Shown piece after piece: positions 19,124 through 27,541 of a stretch of 64,000 nucleotides of DNA. The stretch's first letter is position 1; the number at the start of each line of letters is the position of its first letter. Source of the stretch: Streptomyces sp. SPB162 (GTDB taxonomy: Bacteria > Actinomycetota > Actinomycetes > Streptomycetales > Streptomycetaceae); contig NZ_JAQFII010000001.1 of assembly GCF_029504575.1 (NCBI RefSeq), positions 3,913,001 to 3,977,000 on the forward strand, in the 5' to 3' direction. Under the pieces are notes generated by a model. It was not told the DNA's origin, ran no database searches, and was given only the letters and a program-made list of their open reading frames with translations. Position numbers and translations under genes: made by a program.

Positions 19124-20542
19124 CTACCTCCAGCCGTCGGGATCCACGCCTCCCGGCACGTCGGCGGCCGCGTCGTAGGGCTCCCGGGTGAACACGAAGG
19201 ACCCCAGGTCGAGATGGCGCACCTCGCCGTCGTCGCCCCTCACCACGCGCAGCGTCTCGCCCGCGTAATAGCCGTCGAGACCGGTCCATGTACCGTCGGG
19301 CTCCGCCCTGAACCGGGCGCCGCGGCCCCGCTCGTCCAGCGCCGCCAGCTCGACGTCGCGCTCCGCGCCCAGCCGCAGCACGAACGGGTTGGTGCCCCAG
19401 TACCAGGGGCCGGTGAGCGCCAGCAGGGCCGGTTCCGCCGACGACCGCGGGCGCCACGGCACGGGGAAGCGCGGCTCGTTGTCCGCCACGATCGCCACCA
19501 GGTCGGCCGCGGCGGCGGTCACCTGCGGCCCGGACGTGGCGTTGGTCAGCACCAGTGCTCCCACGCCGTCCTCGACGCTCACCCACAGCGCCGCCAGGAA
19601 GCCCGGCATCGACCCGGTGTGCCCCGCCAGCAGCCGGCCGTCACGGCGCAGCAACTGCAGGCCCAGCCCGTATCCGGGGTCCCAGTCCGCCCCGGCCGGC
19701 GCCGCGGCCGGGGTACGCATCTCGGCGACGGACGCGGCGCTCAGCACCCGCTCGTCACCCGCGCTCAGGAACACCGCCCAACGGCACAGGTCGTCCGCCG
19801 TGGACCACAGCTGGCCGGCCGGTGCCATCCGCCCCGTGTCATGCAGCGGTTCCGGCTGCATCACGTCGGCCCACGGGTGCACCGCCCAGCCGCCCGCGTG
19901 CGGCGCCCGCGGCAACAGCGTCGTCCGAGCCATGCCCAGGGGTTCCAGCACCTCGGCGCGCAGCACCTCGCCCCACGGCTTCCCCCGCAGCCGCTCCACG
20001 AGAGCGCCGAGCAGGGCGAACCCCGGGTTGGAGTAGTGGTGGACGCGGCCGACCGGATGCTTCAGCGGCGCCGCGCCGAGCACGTCGGCCAGCTCCGGCC
20101 GCAGCTCACCCGAGGTGCGCTCCCACCAGGGACCGGGGGTCTCGGCCGCCAGTCCCGAGGTGTGCGCGAGGAGTTGGGCGATCGTCGCACCGCCCGGCGC
20201 GGCACCGGGCAGGTGCAGCTCGAGGGGGTCCACCAGGTCCAGCAGGCCCTCGTCCCGCAGCCGCATGACCAGCACCGCGACGAAGCTCTTGGTCAGCGAC
20301 CCGATGCGGTACTGGGTGTCCCCGTCGGGGCCGTGCCCTTCCACCATGCTGCGGCCGCTCGTCCAGACCGTGGCCCCGTCCCGCACCACCGCACCCACCA
20401 TCGACGGTGTCCGGCCCTCGGACTGTGCTCTGGCGAGCCGGTGCAGCAGGGCGCGCCGGGTGGAGGGAAGCAGTTCCTCGGCGGCCGGTACGGCGGGCTG
20501 AGCCGCGGACGGTGTGGCCGGTGGTTCAGGTGTCTCGGGCAT
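19124..20542 (-). CDS. Serine hydrolase of the class C beta-lactamase/DD-peptidase family
   Basis: 472 residues. The three active-site motifs are present: SLTK (Ser nucleophile, about residue 83), YSN in HHYSNPGF, and HTG in GHTGSMPGF, which replaces KTG. The N-terminal 25 residues are proline/alanine-rich, and there is no export signal, so it is probably cytoplasmic, unlike true penicillinases. The family includes esterases, D-amino-acid peptidases and beta-lactamases; the substrate is undetermined. A C-terminal domain (about 350-472) is separate. The ATG at 20542 is preferred over 20629, which would overlap the promoter of the divergent MerR gene. Confidence 0.83.
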   Translation of the reverse strand: MPETPEPPATPSAAQPAVPAAEELLPSTRRALLHRLARAQSEGRTPSMVGAVVRDGATVWTSGRSMVEGHGPDGDTQYRIGSLTKSFVAVLVMRLRDEGLLDLVDPLELHLPGAAPGGATIAQLLAHTSGLAAETPGPWWERTSGELRPELADVLGAAPLKHPVGRVHHYSNPGFALLGALVERLRGKPWGEVLRAEVLEPLGMARTTLLPRAPHAGGWAVHPWADVMQPEPLHDTGRMAPAGQLWSTADDLCRWAVFLSAGDERVLSAASVAEMRTPAAAPAGADWDPGYGLGLQLLRRDGRLLAGHTGSMPGFLAALWVSVEDGVGALVLTNATSGPQVTAAAADLVAIVADNEPRFPVPWRPRSSAEPALLALTGPWYWGTNPFVLRLGAERDVELAALDERGRGARFRAEPDGTWTGLDGYYAGETLRVVRGDDGEVRHLDLGSFVFTREPYDAAADVPGGVDPDGWR

Positions 20543-20640
20543 GCGGGACAGCCTCGCAGAGACGCTGCCGGCGCCTCCATGGATTTCCGATGGCGGAGCT
20601 TGACTCTCACACTGTGTGAGGGCCTGCACTGGGAGACGTC

Positions 20641-21465
20641 ATGTTCACCATCGGAGATTTCGCCAAGCACGGCCGGGTATCGGTCCGCATGCTGCACCAC
20701 TACGACGCGATCGGGCTGCTGCGGCCCGCCCGTGTCGACCCCACCAGCGGCTACCGCTTCTACGAAGCCGGTCAGCTGTCCCGCCTCAACCGCGTCATCG
20801 CTCTCAAGGACCTCGGCTTCAGCCTCGAACAGGTGGGGTCGATCCTGGACGAGCAGGTGAGCGCCGAGCAGTTGCGCGGCATGCTGCGACTGCGGCGGGC
20901 AGAGCTGGAGGAGGTCATGGCGGCCGCCGCCACGCGGCTGACCCATGTCGAGGCGAGGCTCCGCACCATCGAGAGTGAGGGACGTATGGCTTCCGACGAC
21001 GTCGTGGTCAAGCGCATTCCAGCGGTCCGGGTGGCCGAACTGACCGGCACGGCCGCCGGTTTCGGACCCGAGCACATCGGGCCGGTGATCACTCCGCTCT
21101 ACGACGAGCTGACCCGCCGGCTGGCGGCCGCGGGCGTGGCCGTCACCGGGCCGGGGGTCGCCTACTACGAGGACGCTCCCCAGGGCGACGGCGCGATCAC
21201 CGTCCACGCGGGACTGACCGTCTCCGCCGAACCGGCGGCCGGCCAGGACTTCGCGGTCGTGGACCTGCCGGCGATCGGGAGCGCCGCCACGATCGTGCAC
21301 CGCGGGTCCATGGAGAACATCGTGTCCACGGCCCAGACCCTGGGCCGGTGGATCGACTCCGCCGGCGCGCGCTCCACCGGCTATGCCCGTGAGCTCTACC
21401 TCGAATGCCCGGAGGACCACGACAAGTGGGTCACCGAGCTGCAGGAACCCATCGCCCAGGATTGA
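20641..21465 (+). CDS. MerR-family regulator with a GyrI-like effector domain
   Basis: 274 residues. The N-terminal winged helix is classic MerR (MFTIGDFAKHGRVSVRMLHH, then YDAIGLLRP). A dimerisation coiled coil at about 75-120 follows, then a GyrI-like/SRPBCC ligand-binding domain (about 120-270). This is the BmrR layout, in which binding of a hydrophobic cationic drug twists the promoter DNA. It is divergent from the serine hydrolase with 98 bp between starts, so that gene is the likely target. A terminator follows at 21491. Confidence 0.88.
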   Translation: MFTIGDFAKHGRVSVRMLHHYDAIGLLRPARVDPTSGYRFYEAGQLSRLNRVIALKDLGFSLEQVGSILDEQVSAEQLRGMLRLRRAELEEVMAAAATRLTHVEARLRTIESEGRMASDDVVVKRIPAVRVAELTGTAAGFGPEHIGPVITPLYDELTRRLAAAGVAVTGPGVAYYEDAPQGDGAITVHAGLTVSAEPAAGQDFAVVDLPAIGSAATIVHRGSMENIVSTAQTLGRWIDSAGARSTGYARELYLECPEDHDKWVTELQEPIAQD

Positions 21466-21490
21466 CCCTCCGCGACCGGGTGCGCCCGAC

Positions 21491-21523
21491 GTCCCGGAAC
21501 GGCGTGGACCGCCGCTCCGGGAC
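21491..21523. terminator. Bidirectional terminator between merR-type gene and dnaB
   Basis: Near-perfect 14-bp arms (21491-21504 and 21510-21523) around a 5-base loop, in the 72-bp gap between convergent genes. Confidence 0.75.
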
Positions 21524-21537
21524 ATCGGGCACGGGAA

Positions 21538-23034
21538 TCAGGTCTGCGCCATGTCCACGAAGCGCGAGTAGTGGCCCTGGAAGGCCACGGTGATCGTCGC
21601 GGTGGGGCCGTTACGGTGCTTGGCGACGATCAGGTCCGCCTCGCCCGCGCGCGGGGACTCCTTCTCGTAGGCGTCCTCGCGGTGCAGGAGAATGACCATG
21701 TCGGCGTCCTGCTCGATGGAGCCGGATTCACGGAGGTCGGAGACCATCGGCTTCTTGTCCGTGCGCTGCTCGGGACCACGGTTCAGCTGCGAGAGCGCGA
21801 TGACGGGGACTTCGAGCTCCTTGGCCAGCAGCTTCAGGTTTCGGGACATGTCCGAGACCTCCTGCTGACGGCTCTCGGGGCGCCGGGAGCCGCCGGACTG
21901 CATCAGCTGCAGATAGTCGATGACGACCAGCCGCAGGTCGTTGCGCTGCTTCAGGCGCCGGCACTTGGCGCGGATCTCCATCATCGACAGGTTCGGCGAG
22001 TCGTCGATGAACAGGGGCGCCGCCGAGACGTCCGGCATACGCCGCGCGAGCCGCGTCCAGTCCTCGTCGGTCATGCTGCCCGAGCGCATGTGATGCAGCG
22101 CGACGCGTGCCTCCGCCGACAGCAGGCGCATCGCGATCTCGTTGCGGCCCATTTCGAGGGAGAACACGACGCTGGGCATGCCGCTCCCGATCGAGCAGGC
22201 GCGCGCGAAGTCCAGTGCGAGGGTCGACTTGCCCATGGCGGGACGGGCCGCGATGACGATCATCTGGCCCGGGTGCAGCCCGTTCGTCAGCGAGTCCAGG
22301 TCCGTGAAACCGGTGGGGACGCCGGACATCCCGCCGCTGCGGGACCCGATCGCCTCGATCTCGTCGAGGGCGCCCTCCATGATGTCGGAGAGCGGGAGGT
22401 AGTCCTCGGACGTGCGCTGCTCGGTGACCGCGTAGATCTCCGCCTGGGCGGAGTTGACGATCTCGTCCACGTCGCCGTCAGCCGCGTATCCCATCTGGGT
22501 GATGCGGGTGCCGGCCTCGACGAGGCGGCGCAGGACGGCGCGCTCGTGCACGATCTCGGCGTAGTACTCGGCGTTGGCCGCCGTGGGGACCGCGTTGACC
22601 AGGGTGTGCAGGTACGGGGCGCCGCCGACGCGGGTGATCTCGCCGCGCTTGACCAGTTCGGCGGCGGTGGTGATGGGGTCGGCCGGCTCACCCCGGGCGT
22701 ACAGGTCGAGGATCGCGGTGTAGATGGTCTCGTGCGCCGGGCGGTAGAAGTCCTGGCCCTTGAGCACCTCGACGACATCGGCGATCGCGTCCTTGGACAG
22801 CAGCATGCCGCCGAGGACGGACTGCTCGGCGTCGAGGTCCTGCGGGGGTACGCGTTCGAACCCGCCGCCGCCTTCGGACCAGTTGCCGCGGTCCTCGCCG
22901 TCGTCCTTCTTGTTGCGCTTGCCGCCCTGTCCTGAGCGGAAGTGGGTGACCGGCAGCCGGTCACCGGGACCGCTGTCGGGGGGGAACGGCGGTTCGTCCC
23001 CCCAGTGGTCGTCCGCGGGTTCGGGTTGGGTCAC
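21538..23034 (-). CDS. dnaB: Replicative DNA helicase DnaB
   Basis: 498 residues. A charged N-terminal extension (1-65) comes before the DnaB N domain (QDLDAEQSVLGGMLL). The RecA-like motor has Walker A ARPAMGKSTLALD, Walker B LRLVVIDYLQLM and the late LSQLNRGPEQR switch region. It unwinds DNA ahead of the replisome as a hexamer. No intein is present, unlike in mycobacterial DnaB. The GTG at 23034 is the likely start. DnaA-box-like sequences lie upstream at 23181-23269. Confidence 0.96.
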   Translation of the reverse strand: MTQPEPADDHWGDEPPFPPDSGPGDRLPVTHFRSGQGGKRNKKDDGEDRGNWSEGGGGFERVPPQDLDAEQSVLGGMLLSKDAIADVVEVLKGQDFYRPAHETIYTAILDLYARGEPADPITTAAELVKRGEITRVGGAPYLHTLVNAVPTAANAEYYAEIVHERAVLRRLVEAGTRITQMGYAADGDVDEIVNSAQAEIYAVTEQRTSEDYLPLSDIMEGALDEIEAIGSRSGGMSGVPTGFTDLDSLTNGLHPGQMIVIAARPAMGKSTLALDFARACSIGSGMPSVVFSLEMGRNEIAMRLLSAEARVALHHMRSGSMTDEDWTRLARRMPDVSAAPLFIDDSPNLSMMEIRAKCRRLKQRNDLRLVVIDYLQLMQSGGSRRPESRQQEVSDMSRNLKLLAKELEVPVIALSQLNRGPEQRTDKKPMVSDLRESGSIEQDADMVILLHREDAYEKESPRAGEADLIVAKHRNGPTATITVAFQGHYSRFVDMAQT

Positions 23035-23456
23035 CCCGCCACCTCCTCCGTCCGACCTGACGCCATACCGTGCGTCTCTTTCTTACGCCACGGCTCTGAC
23101 AATTGAGACACCCGGCTCCTCGTGCGGCGCGTCGGGCAGGGGGCTCACGGTAGGGCCATGGGGACCGTTGGCCAAGACGGTTATCCACAGGCCCTGTGGA
23201 CGGAGGCACCCAACCTGTGGAGAAGCCGCCTGAACCTGTGTACAGGCCTTGGGAAACCGCTGTGGACAAACACACAATCAGCCGAGCCGAACCGCCCTGA
23301 CCTGGTGTTTCAGCATCCTCAGGCTGTGCAGAAGAAAAACTTTCGGCATTGGGCCAAGATCGCGACAAACCACGCGGAGGAGATCACTCTGCGCAGTCAC
23401 CGGTAATAGCTAACCAGCCCTTGCAGCTATTACTTGTGGATGACTATCCTGGCGCT
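23035..23456. promoter_or_regulatory. dnaB-MATE intergenic region with DnaA boxes
   Basis: TTATCCACA at 23181-23189 is a consensus DnaA box. TGTGGACAA at 23261-23269 is TTGTCCACA on the minus strand, the form preferred in Streptomyces. TGTGGACGG at 23195 is a one-off match and forms an inverted repeat with the first box (23184-23200). This is the divergent promoter region of dnaB and the MATE gene, so DnaA could regulate either. Confidence 0.6.
23403..23433. promoter_or_regulatory. Perfect inverted repeat before the MATE gene
   Basis: GTAATAGCT (23403-23411) and AGCTATTAC (23425-23433) are separated by 13 bases and end 23 bases before the GTG start. The dyad is much richer in AT than its surroundings. 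It may be a repressor operator or a leader hairpin. Confidence 0.5.
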
Positions 23457-24824
23457 GTGAATCCGGTCGCCGAGCCCCCTCAGAAGAGCCGTCCCAGCCA
23501 TCTCGCCAAGGAGACCCGGCGGCGGCACGACCGGGAGATCATCGCACTCGCCGTGCCCGCCTTCGGCGCGCTCGTCGCCGAACCGCTCTTCGTCGTGGTC
23601 GACAGCGCCGTCGTCGGTCACCTCGGCACTCCCCAGCTCGCCGGGCTCGGCGTCGCGGCCGCGCTGCTGACCACCGCCGTCAACGTCTTCGTCTTCCTCG
23701 CCTACGCCACCACCGCCGCCGTGGCCCGCCGGGTGGGCGCCGGCGACCTCCCGGGCGCGATCCGCCAGGGCATGGACGGCATCTGGCTCGCCCTGCTGCT
23801 CGGCGTGGCCGTCATCGCCGTCGTCGCACCCACCGCGCCGGCGCTCGTCGGCCTCTTCGGAGCATCCGACACGGCCGCACCGTTCGCCGTCACCTACCTG
23901 CGGATCAGCGCGTTCGGCATCCCGGCGATGCTCGCCGTCCTCGCCGCCACCGGTGTGCTGCGCGGCCTCCAGGACACCCGGACGCCGCTCTACGTGGCAC
24001 TCGGCGGCTTCACCGCCAACGCGGCTCTCAACGCGGCCCTGGTCTACGCCGCGGGACTGGGCATCGCCGGCTCCGCCTGGGGCACGGTCATCGCCCAGAA
24101 CGGCATGGCCGCCGTGTACCTGTACGTCGTCGTCCGCGGAGCGCGCCGGCACGGCGCGTCCCTGCGCCCCGACGCCGCCGGCATCCGCGCCTGCGCCCAG
24201 GCGGGTGTCCCGCTGCTGATCCGCACCCTGAGCCTGCGGGCGGTGCTGCTGATCGCCACCGCCGTGGCCGCCGGTCTGGGCGACACCGAGATCGCCGCCC
24301 ACCAGATCACACTCACGCTCTGGTCGCTGCTGGCCTTCGCCCTCGATGCCATCGCCATCGCGGGGCAGGCCATCATCGGCCGCTACCTCGGGGCTGACGA
24401 CCCCGCGGGCGCCCGAGCCGCCTGCCGCCGGATGTTGCAGTGGGGCATCGCCTCCGGCGTGCTGCTGGGGCTGTTGGTGGTCGCGACCCGTCCTTTGGTC
24501 ACGACGCTCTTCACCTCCGACCCGGCCGTCCGCGGCGCCCTCATGCCGGTCCTCCTGGTGGTCGCCCTCGGCCAGCCGGTCTCCGGCATCGTCTTCATCC
24601 TCGACGGTGTCCTGATGGGCGCCGGCGACGGGCCCTACCTCGCCTGGTCCATGCTCGCCACGCTGGCCGTGTTCGCCCCCGTCGCGCTCGCGGTCCCGGC
24701 CCTGGGCGGCGGCCTCACCGCCGTGTGGTGGGCCATGACGCTGATGATGCTGTCCCGGCTCGTCGCGCTCCAACTGCGGGCCCGTTCCGGCCGCTGGATC
24801 GTCACCGGGGCGGTACGGGCGTAG
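23457..24824 (+). CDS. MATE-family efflux transporter (DinF subfamily)
   Basis: 455 residues with about twelve spans in two homologous halves. The opening block ALAVPAFGALVAEPLFVVVD is diagnostic of DinF-type MATE proteins, which export cationic drugs or other small molecules in exchange for H+ or Na+. The GTG at 23457 is the first good start; a spaced inverted repeat sits directly before it. The 3' end overlaps the convergent nitroreductase gene by 23 bases. The adjacent four-gene operon could make its substrate, but that is speculation. Confidence 0.92.
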   Translation: MNPVAEPPQKSRPSHLAKETRRRHDREIIALAVPAFGALVAEPLFVVVDSAVVGHLGTPQLAGLGVAAALLTTAVNVFVFLAYATTAAVARRVGAGDLPGAIRQGMDGIWLALLLGVAVIAVVAPTAPALVGLFGASDTAAPFAVTYLRISAFGIPAMLAVLAATGVLRGLQDTRTPLYVALGGFTANAALNAALVYAAGLGIAGSAWGTVIAQNGMAAVYLYVVVRGARRHGASLRPDAAGIRACAQAGVPLLIRTLSLRAVLLIATAVAAGLGDTEIAAHQITLTLWSLLAFALDAIAIAGQAIIGRYLGADDPAGARAACRRMLQWGIASGVLLGLLVVATRPLVTTLFTSDPAVRGALMPVLLVVALGQPVSGIVFILDGVLMGAGDGPYLAWSMLATLAVFAPVALAVPALGGGLTAVWWAMTLMMLSRLVALQLRARSGRWIVTGAVRA

Positions 24825-25872
24825 TCCCCCTCCTCGGCACGCGGGGCGCGGAGTCGGGCCGGGACCGCTTCGCGGTGACGCCGACCCGTGCCGACCGTAT
24901 GGGCGGTCCGGTCGGACGGCCCGCCCGGAAGACGGCGAGCGGCCGTTCGCGGCCTCCCAGCCGACGTGCCAACTCCTGCTCCGTCCGCGGACAGTCGAGG
25001 ATCTGACTCAGCGGGTGCACGGCGATCCCCCGCTCCGCGAGCGCGTACCAGGCCCGCACGAGCTCCTGTCCGGCCCGGACCACAGCGCCCGGTCCGCCCG
25101 TGCCAGGCTCATCGGTCCCGGCAGTCGTGGTGAGCACCAGGACACTGCCCTCGTAGCGCAGCAGCCCGCTCTGCGAGGCTGCCAGCAGCCTCGCCAGCCC
25201 TAGACGCCGCAGCACCCCGTGGACACCCGGTACGAGCACCGCCCGCAGCCCCGCCGCCTCGGCACGCGACATGGCCAGCGACTCGTACGTCAGACCGTCG
25301 GCCCCATAGCGCGGATGGTTCCTACTCAGTCGCAGCCACGTACGCAGTTCCCGCACGACCGGCGGGGTGCCGAAGAGCCACCGGTCGGCGCGTACCGCGA
25401 GGCCCGCCAGCCGCCGCGCGGGCATCTCCGTCAGGCCCGTCCCTTCCAGCCCGGCCCTGGCGGCGCCCAGGTCCGCCGCCGTGAGCCGTCCACCGGTGTG
25501 TGCGCCCCGCGCGCAGCCGCGCAGTTCAACGGTCCGCGCGTCGAAGGGCGTCACGTACAGGTCGGGTGCGGGCAGCAGCCGGGCCGCCGTCCGCCGCTCC
25601 TCGTCGACCGTGATCTCGGCCCGTATCGCCAGCCCGGCGTCCGCGGCGACGATCAGGCACGTCTCCACGAAGGCGCCGAGGGACAGGAACAGATCGCGCC
25701 GGCCCGGGTCACCGTCGGGCAGCTCCCGGGCCGGGTCCCAGCCCACCTCGACGGCGTCGTTGTCGTAGCGCAGCGCCCAGGGCTGGGTGTTGTGTGCGCT
25801 CGGCGCGCGGCGGCACAGCTCCTCGCGCTCCCGCAGTACCGCCGTCCAGTGGACCGAGTCCCGGTTGCTCAC
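24802..25872 (-). CDS. Nitroreductase-like FMN oxidoreductase
   Basis: 356 residues. The RRAPSAHNTQPWALRYDNDA block near the N-terminus is the FMN-binding start of the nitroreductase fold, and length and layout resemble the Acg-like branch, with a degenerate second half. Such enzymes reduce nitro groups or quinones, or oxidise azolines, with FMN. It is the last gene of a four-gene operon; its GTG start overlaps the stop of the GNAT-like gene by four bases (GTGA). The final ~30 residues are arginine/proline-rich and overlap the MATE gene. Confidence 0.8.
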   Translation of the reverse strand: MSNRDSVHWTAVLREREELCRRAPSAHNTQPWALRYDNDAVEVGWDPARELPDGDPGRRDLFLSLGAFVETCLIVAADAGLAIRAEITVDEERRTAARLLPAPDLYVTPFDARTVELRGCARGAHTGGRLTAADLGAARAGLEGTGLTEMPARRLAGLAVRADRWLFGTPPVVRELRTWLRLSRNHPRYGADGLTYESLAMSRAEAAGLRAVLVPGVHGVLRRLGLARLLAASQSGLLRYEGSVLVLTTTAGTDEPGTGGPGAVVRAGQELVRAWYALAERGIAVHPLSQILDCPRTEQELARRLGGRERPLAVFRAGRPTGPPIRSARVGVTAKRSRPDSAPRVPRRGTTPVPPR

Positions 25873-26984
25873 CGCATTGCCCTCTCGTAGAAGGTGTAGC
25901 CGTGCAGCGGACGCCCGCCGGCGCGCCGGTACTGCGCGGCCGACGCGGCGTTCCCGTGCTCGACGAAAGTGCTGCGCAACGTCCGGTAGCCGCCGCTGCG
26001 CAGATTGCGGTGCAGCTCACGGGCGAGGAGCGTCAGATAGCCCTTCCCCTGGTGAGCCGGCACCGTCCCTTTGATGATCAGTACGGCTTCGTCGCGGTAC
26101 CTGCCGCGGGTGGCCAGCAGCCGCAGTTGTTGCGGCAGTCCCATCCGGCCGCGGGCCGCCATGACGAAGTGCGAGATGTCGGGGACGGCGAGCACGAACG
26201 CGACCGGCTCCCCCTGCGCCGTCAGGTAGAGCAGCAACCGCTCGTCGAGAAGATGCGCCAGCCCATCCGTCTGGGCCGCGAGGTCGGCCGCGGAGATGTG
26301 CGTGTAGTAGCCGAGTTGGGCGAAGGAGGCGTTGAGCATGGCGCGCAGCAGCGGCAGTTGCCCGGCCAGCTTCCGCCGCGATCCGTGGTGGATGCGCAGC
26401 CCCTCGGCCGCGATGCGGCTGTCGTCGAACAGGAACGCCTCGTCGGGGTCGACGGCGCCGGGCCCCTCCAGGTCCTCGCACACCCAGGTGTCGGCGGCGA
26501 ACCTCCGGGTGAATCCGTGCTGTTCATAGGCGGCCGGGTAGTACGCCGGGTTCCAGGCGGAGTCGATGAACCCGCGGTCGCCGAACCCCGACGTGATGAC
26601 GCCGCCCGACTGGTTGGGCAGCAGACTGACCGGACCGAACACCACATCCGTCCCCGCGCCGGCCCGTTCGGTCAGATCGAAGAGCTCCTTGGCCACGTCC
26701 TCCCCGGCGTCCTGCGGATCGGCGAACTCGGTGAGCCCGAAGAGCTGGGCGCGCTTCCCGATCCTGCTGTCGAACCCGGAGTGGCGGTGCACACAGATCC
26801 GGCCGACGGGCGTGCCGGCCGCGTCACGTGCGACGTAGAGCTCGGCGGCCCGCTGCCGGTACCACGTGCGAATCTGGGGCTCCACGGTCGGCACGTAGCG
26901 GTCACGCGGGTGGATCCGCAGCGGCAGCTCGCAGAACTCCCGCAGCCCGCCGCGCCCGTCGACCCTGGTCACGGTAATGGTCAC
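25869..26984 (-). CDS. GNAT-like acyltransferase, probably double domain
   Basis: 371 residues. The N-terminal half (LREFCELPLRIHPRDRYVP, then VARDAAGTPVGRICVH) resembles YghO-type proteins. The C-terminal half has a recognisable GNAT acetyl-CoA site (IKGTVPAHQGKGYLTLLAREL) and a final EHGNAASAAQYRRAGGRP. It likely transfers an acyl group to an amine; the substrate is unknown. I chose the GTG at 26984 because it overlaps the upstream stop as GTGA; an earlier GTG at 27011 would extend it by nine residues. Third gene of the four-gene operon. Confidence 0.72.
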   Translation of the reverse strand: MTITVTRVDGRGGLREFCELPLRIHPRDRYVPTVEPQIRTWYRQRAAELYVARDAAGTPVGRICVHRHSGFDSRIGKRAQLFGLTEFADPQDAGEDVAKELFDLTERAGAGTDVVFGPVSLLPNQSGGVITSGFGDRGFIDSAWNPAYYPAAYEQHGFTRRFAADTWVCEDLEGPGAVDPDEAFLFDDSRIAAEGLRIHHGSRRKLAGQLPLLRAMLNASFAQLGYYTHISAADLAAQTDGLAHLLDERLLLYLTAQGEPVAFVLAVPDISHFVMAARGRMGLPQQLRLLATRGRYRDEAVLIIKGTVPAHQGKGYLTLLARELHRNLRSGGYRTLRSTFVEHGNAASAAQYRRAGGRPLHGYTFYERAMR

Positions 26985-27538
26985 GGCCTGCCGTCCTGGT
27001 GTGCCGGGCACCGTTCGGCAGGCGTGGCGCCGGACATCACGCGTGGCTCCGTACCACGCCGTACGCGTCGTTTCGCATGCCGCACGTGCCGGACGGGGCG
27101 CGGTGCGCGTCCCGCGGAGAGCTCGGTACTCAGCGGCTCGAAGGTGTCGACGTGGGACAGCACACCGTCCTCGGCCCGCCAGACGCCGTTGGTGTACCCG
27201 GCCGCGTCCGCGGTGTAGATGCGGATCCAGCCGCCGGTCGCGCGGCCCTTCCCCTCATCGGTCAGCCAGCACATGAGCTCGTGATGGGCCTTGCCCCGGG
27301 CGAACTTCAGCAATTCGTCCCGGTCGGCGAAGAAGGCGATCGTGCCCAGGGTGAAGGGGAAGCGCCAGTACACCTTGTGCCAGACGTACCCCTTCATCCG
27401 CCGCATCTCGCGGACCATCCGCACATAGCCGGGGCCCAGCGTGATGATCGCGCGCAGCCCCGAGTACCGGGTGGCGCCGACGAACATCGCACCGGCCTGT
27501 CCGGGTGCCGGGGTGAGGGAGAAGTCGGTACTGCGCAT
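26981..27538 (-). CDS. ABM-type monooxygenase-like protein (unknown function)
   Basis: 185 residues. The central part (GYVWHKVYWRFPFTLGTIAF, then FADRDELLKFARGKAHHELM) resembles the dimeric alpha-beta barrel folds of antibiotic monooxygenases and DUF4188/CrtA-like proteins. That suggests cofactor-independent or haem-assisted oxygenation, but this is fold-level resemblance only. The last ~45 residues are arginine-rich and probably disordered. It begins three bases after the PaaK-like gene and overlaps the GNAT-like gene by four bases, so it is firmly part of the operon. Confidence 0.6.
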   Translation of the reverse strand: MRSTDFSLTPAPGQAGAMFVGATRYSGLRAIITLGPGYVRMVREMRRMKGYVWHKVYWRFPFTLGTIAFFADRDELLKFARGKAHHELMCWLTDEGKGRATGGWIRIYTADAAGYTNGVWRAEDGVLSHVDTFEPLSTELSAGRAPRPVRHVRHAKRRVRRGTEPRVMSGATPAERCPAHQDGRP

Positions 27539-27541
27539 GGT

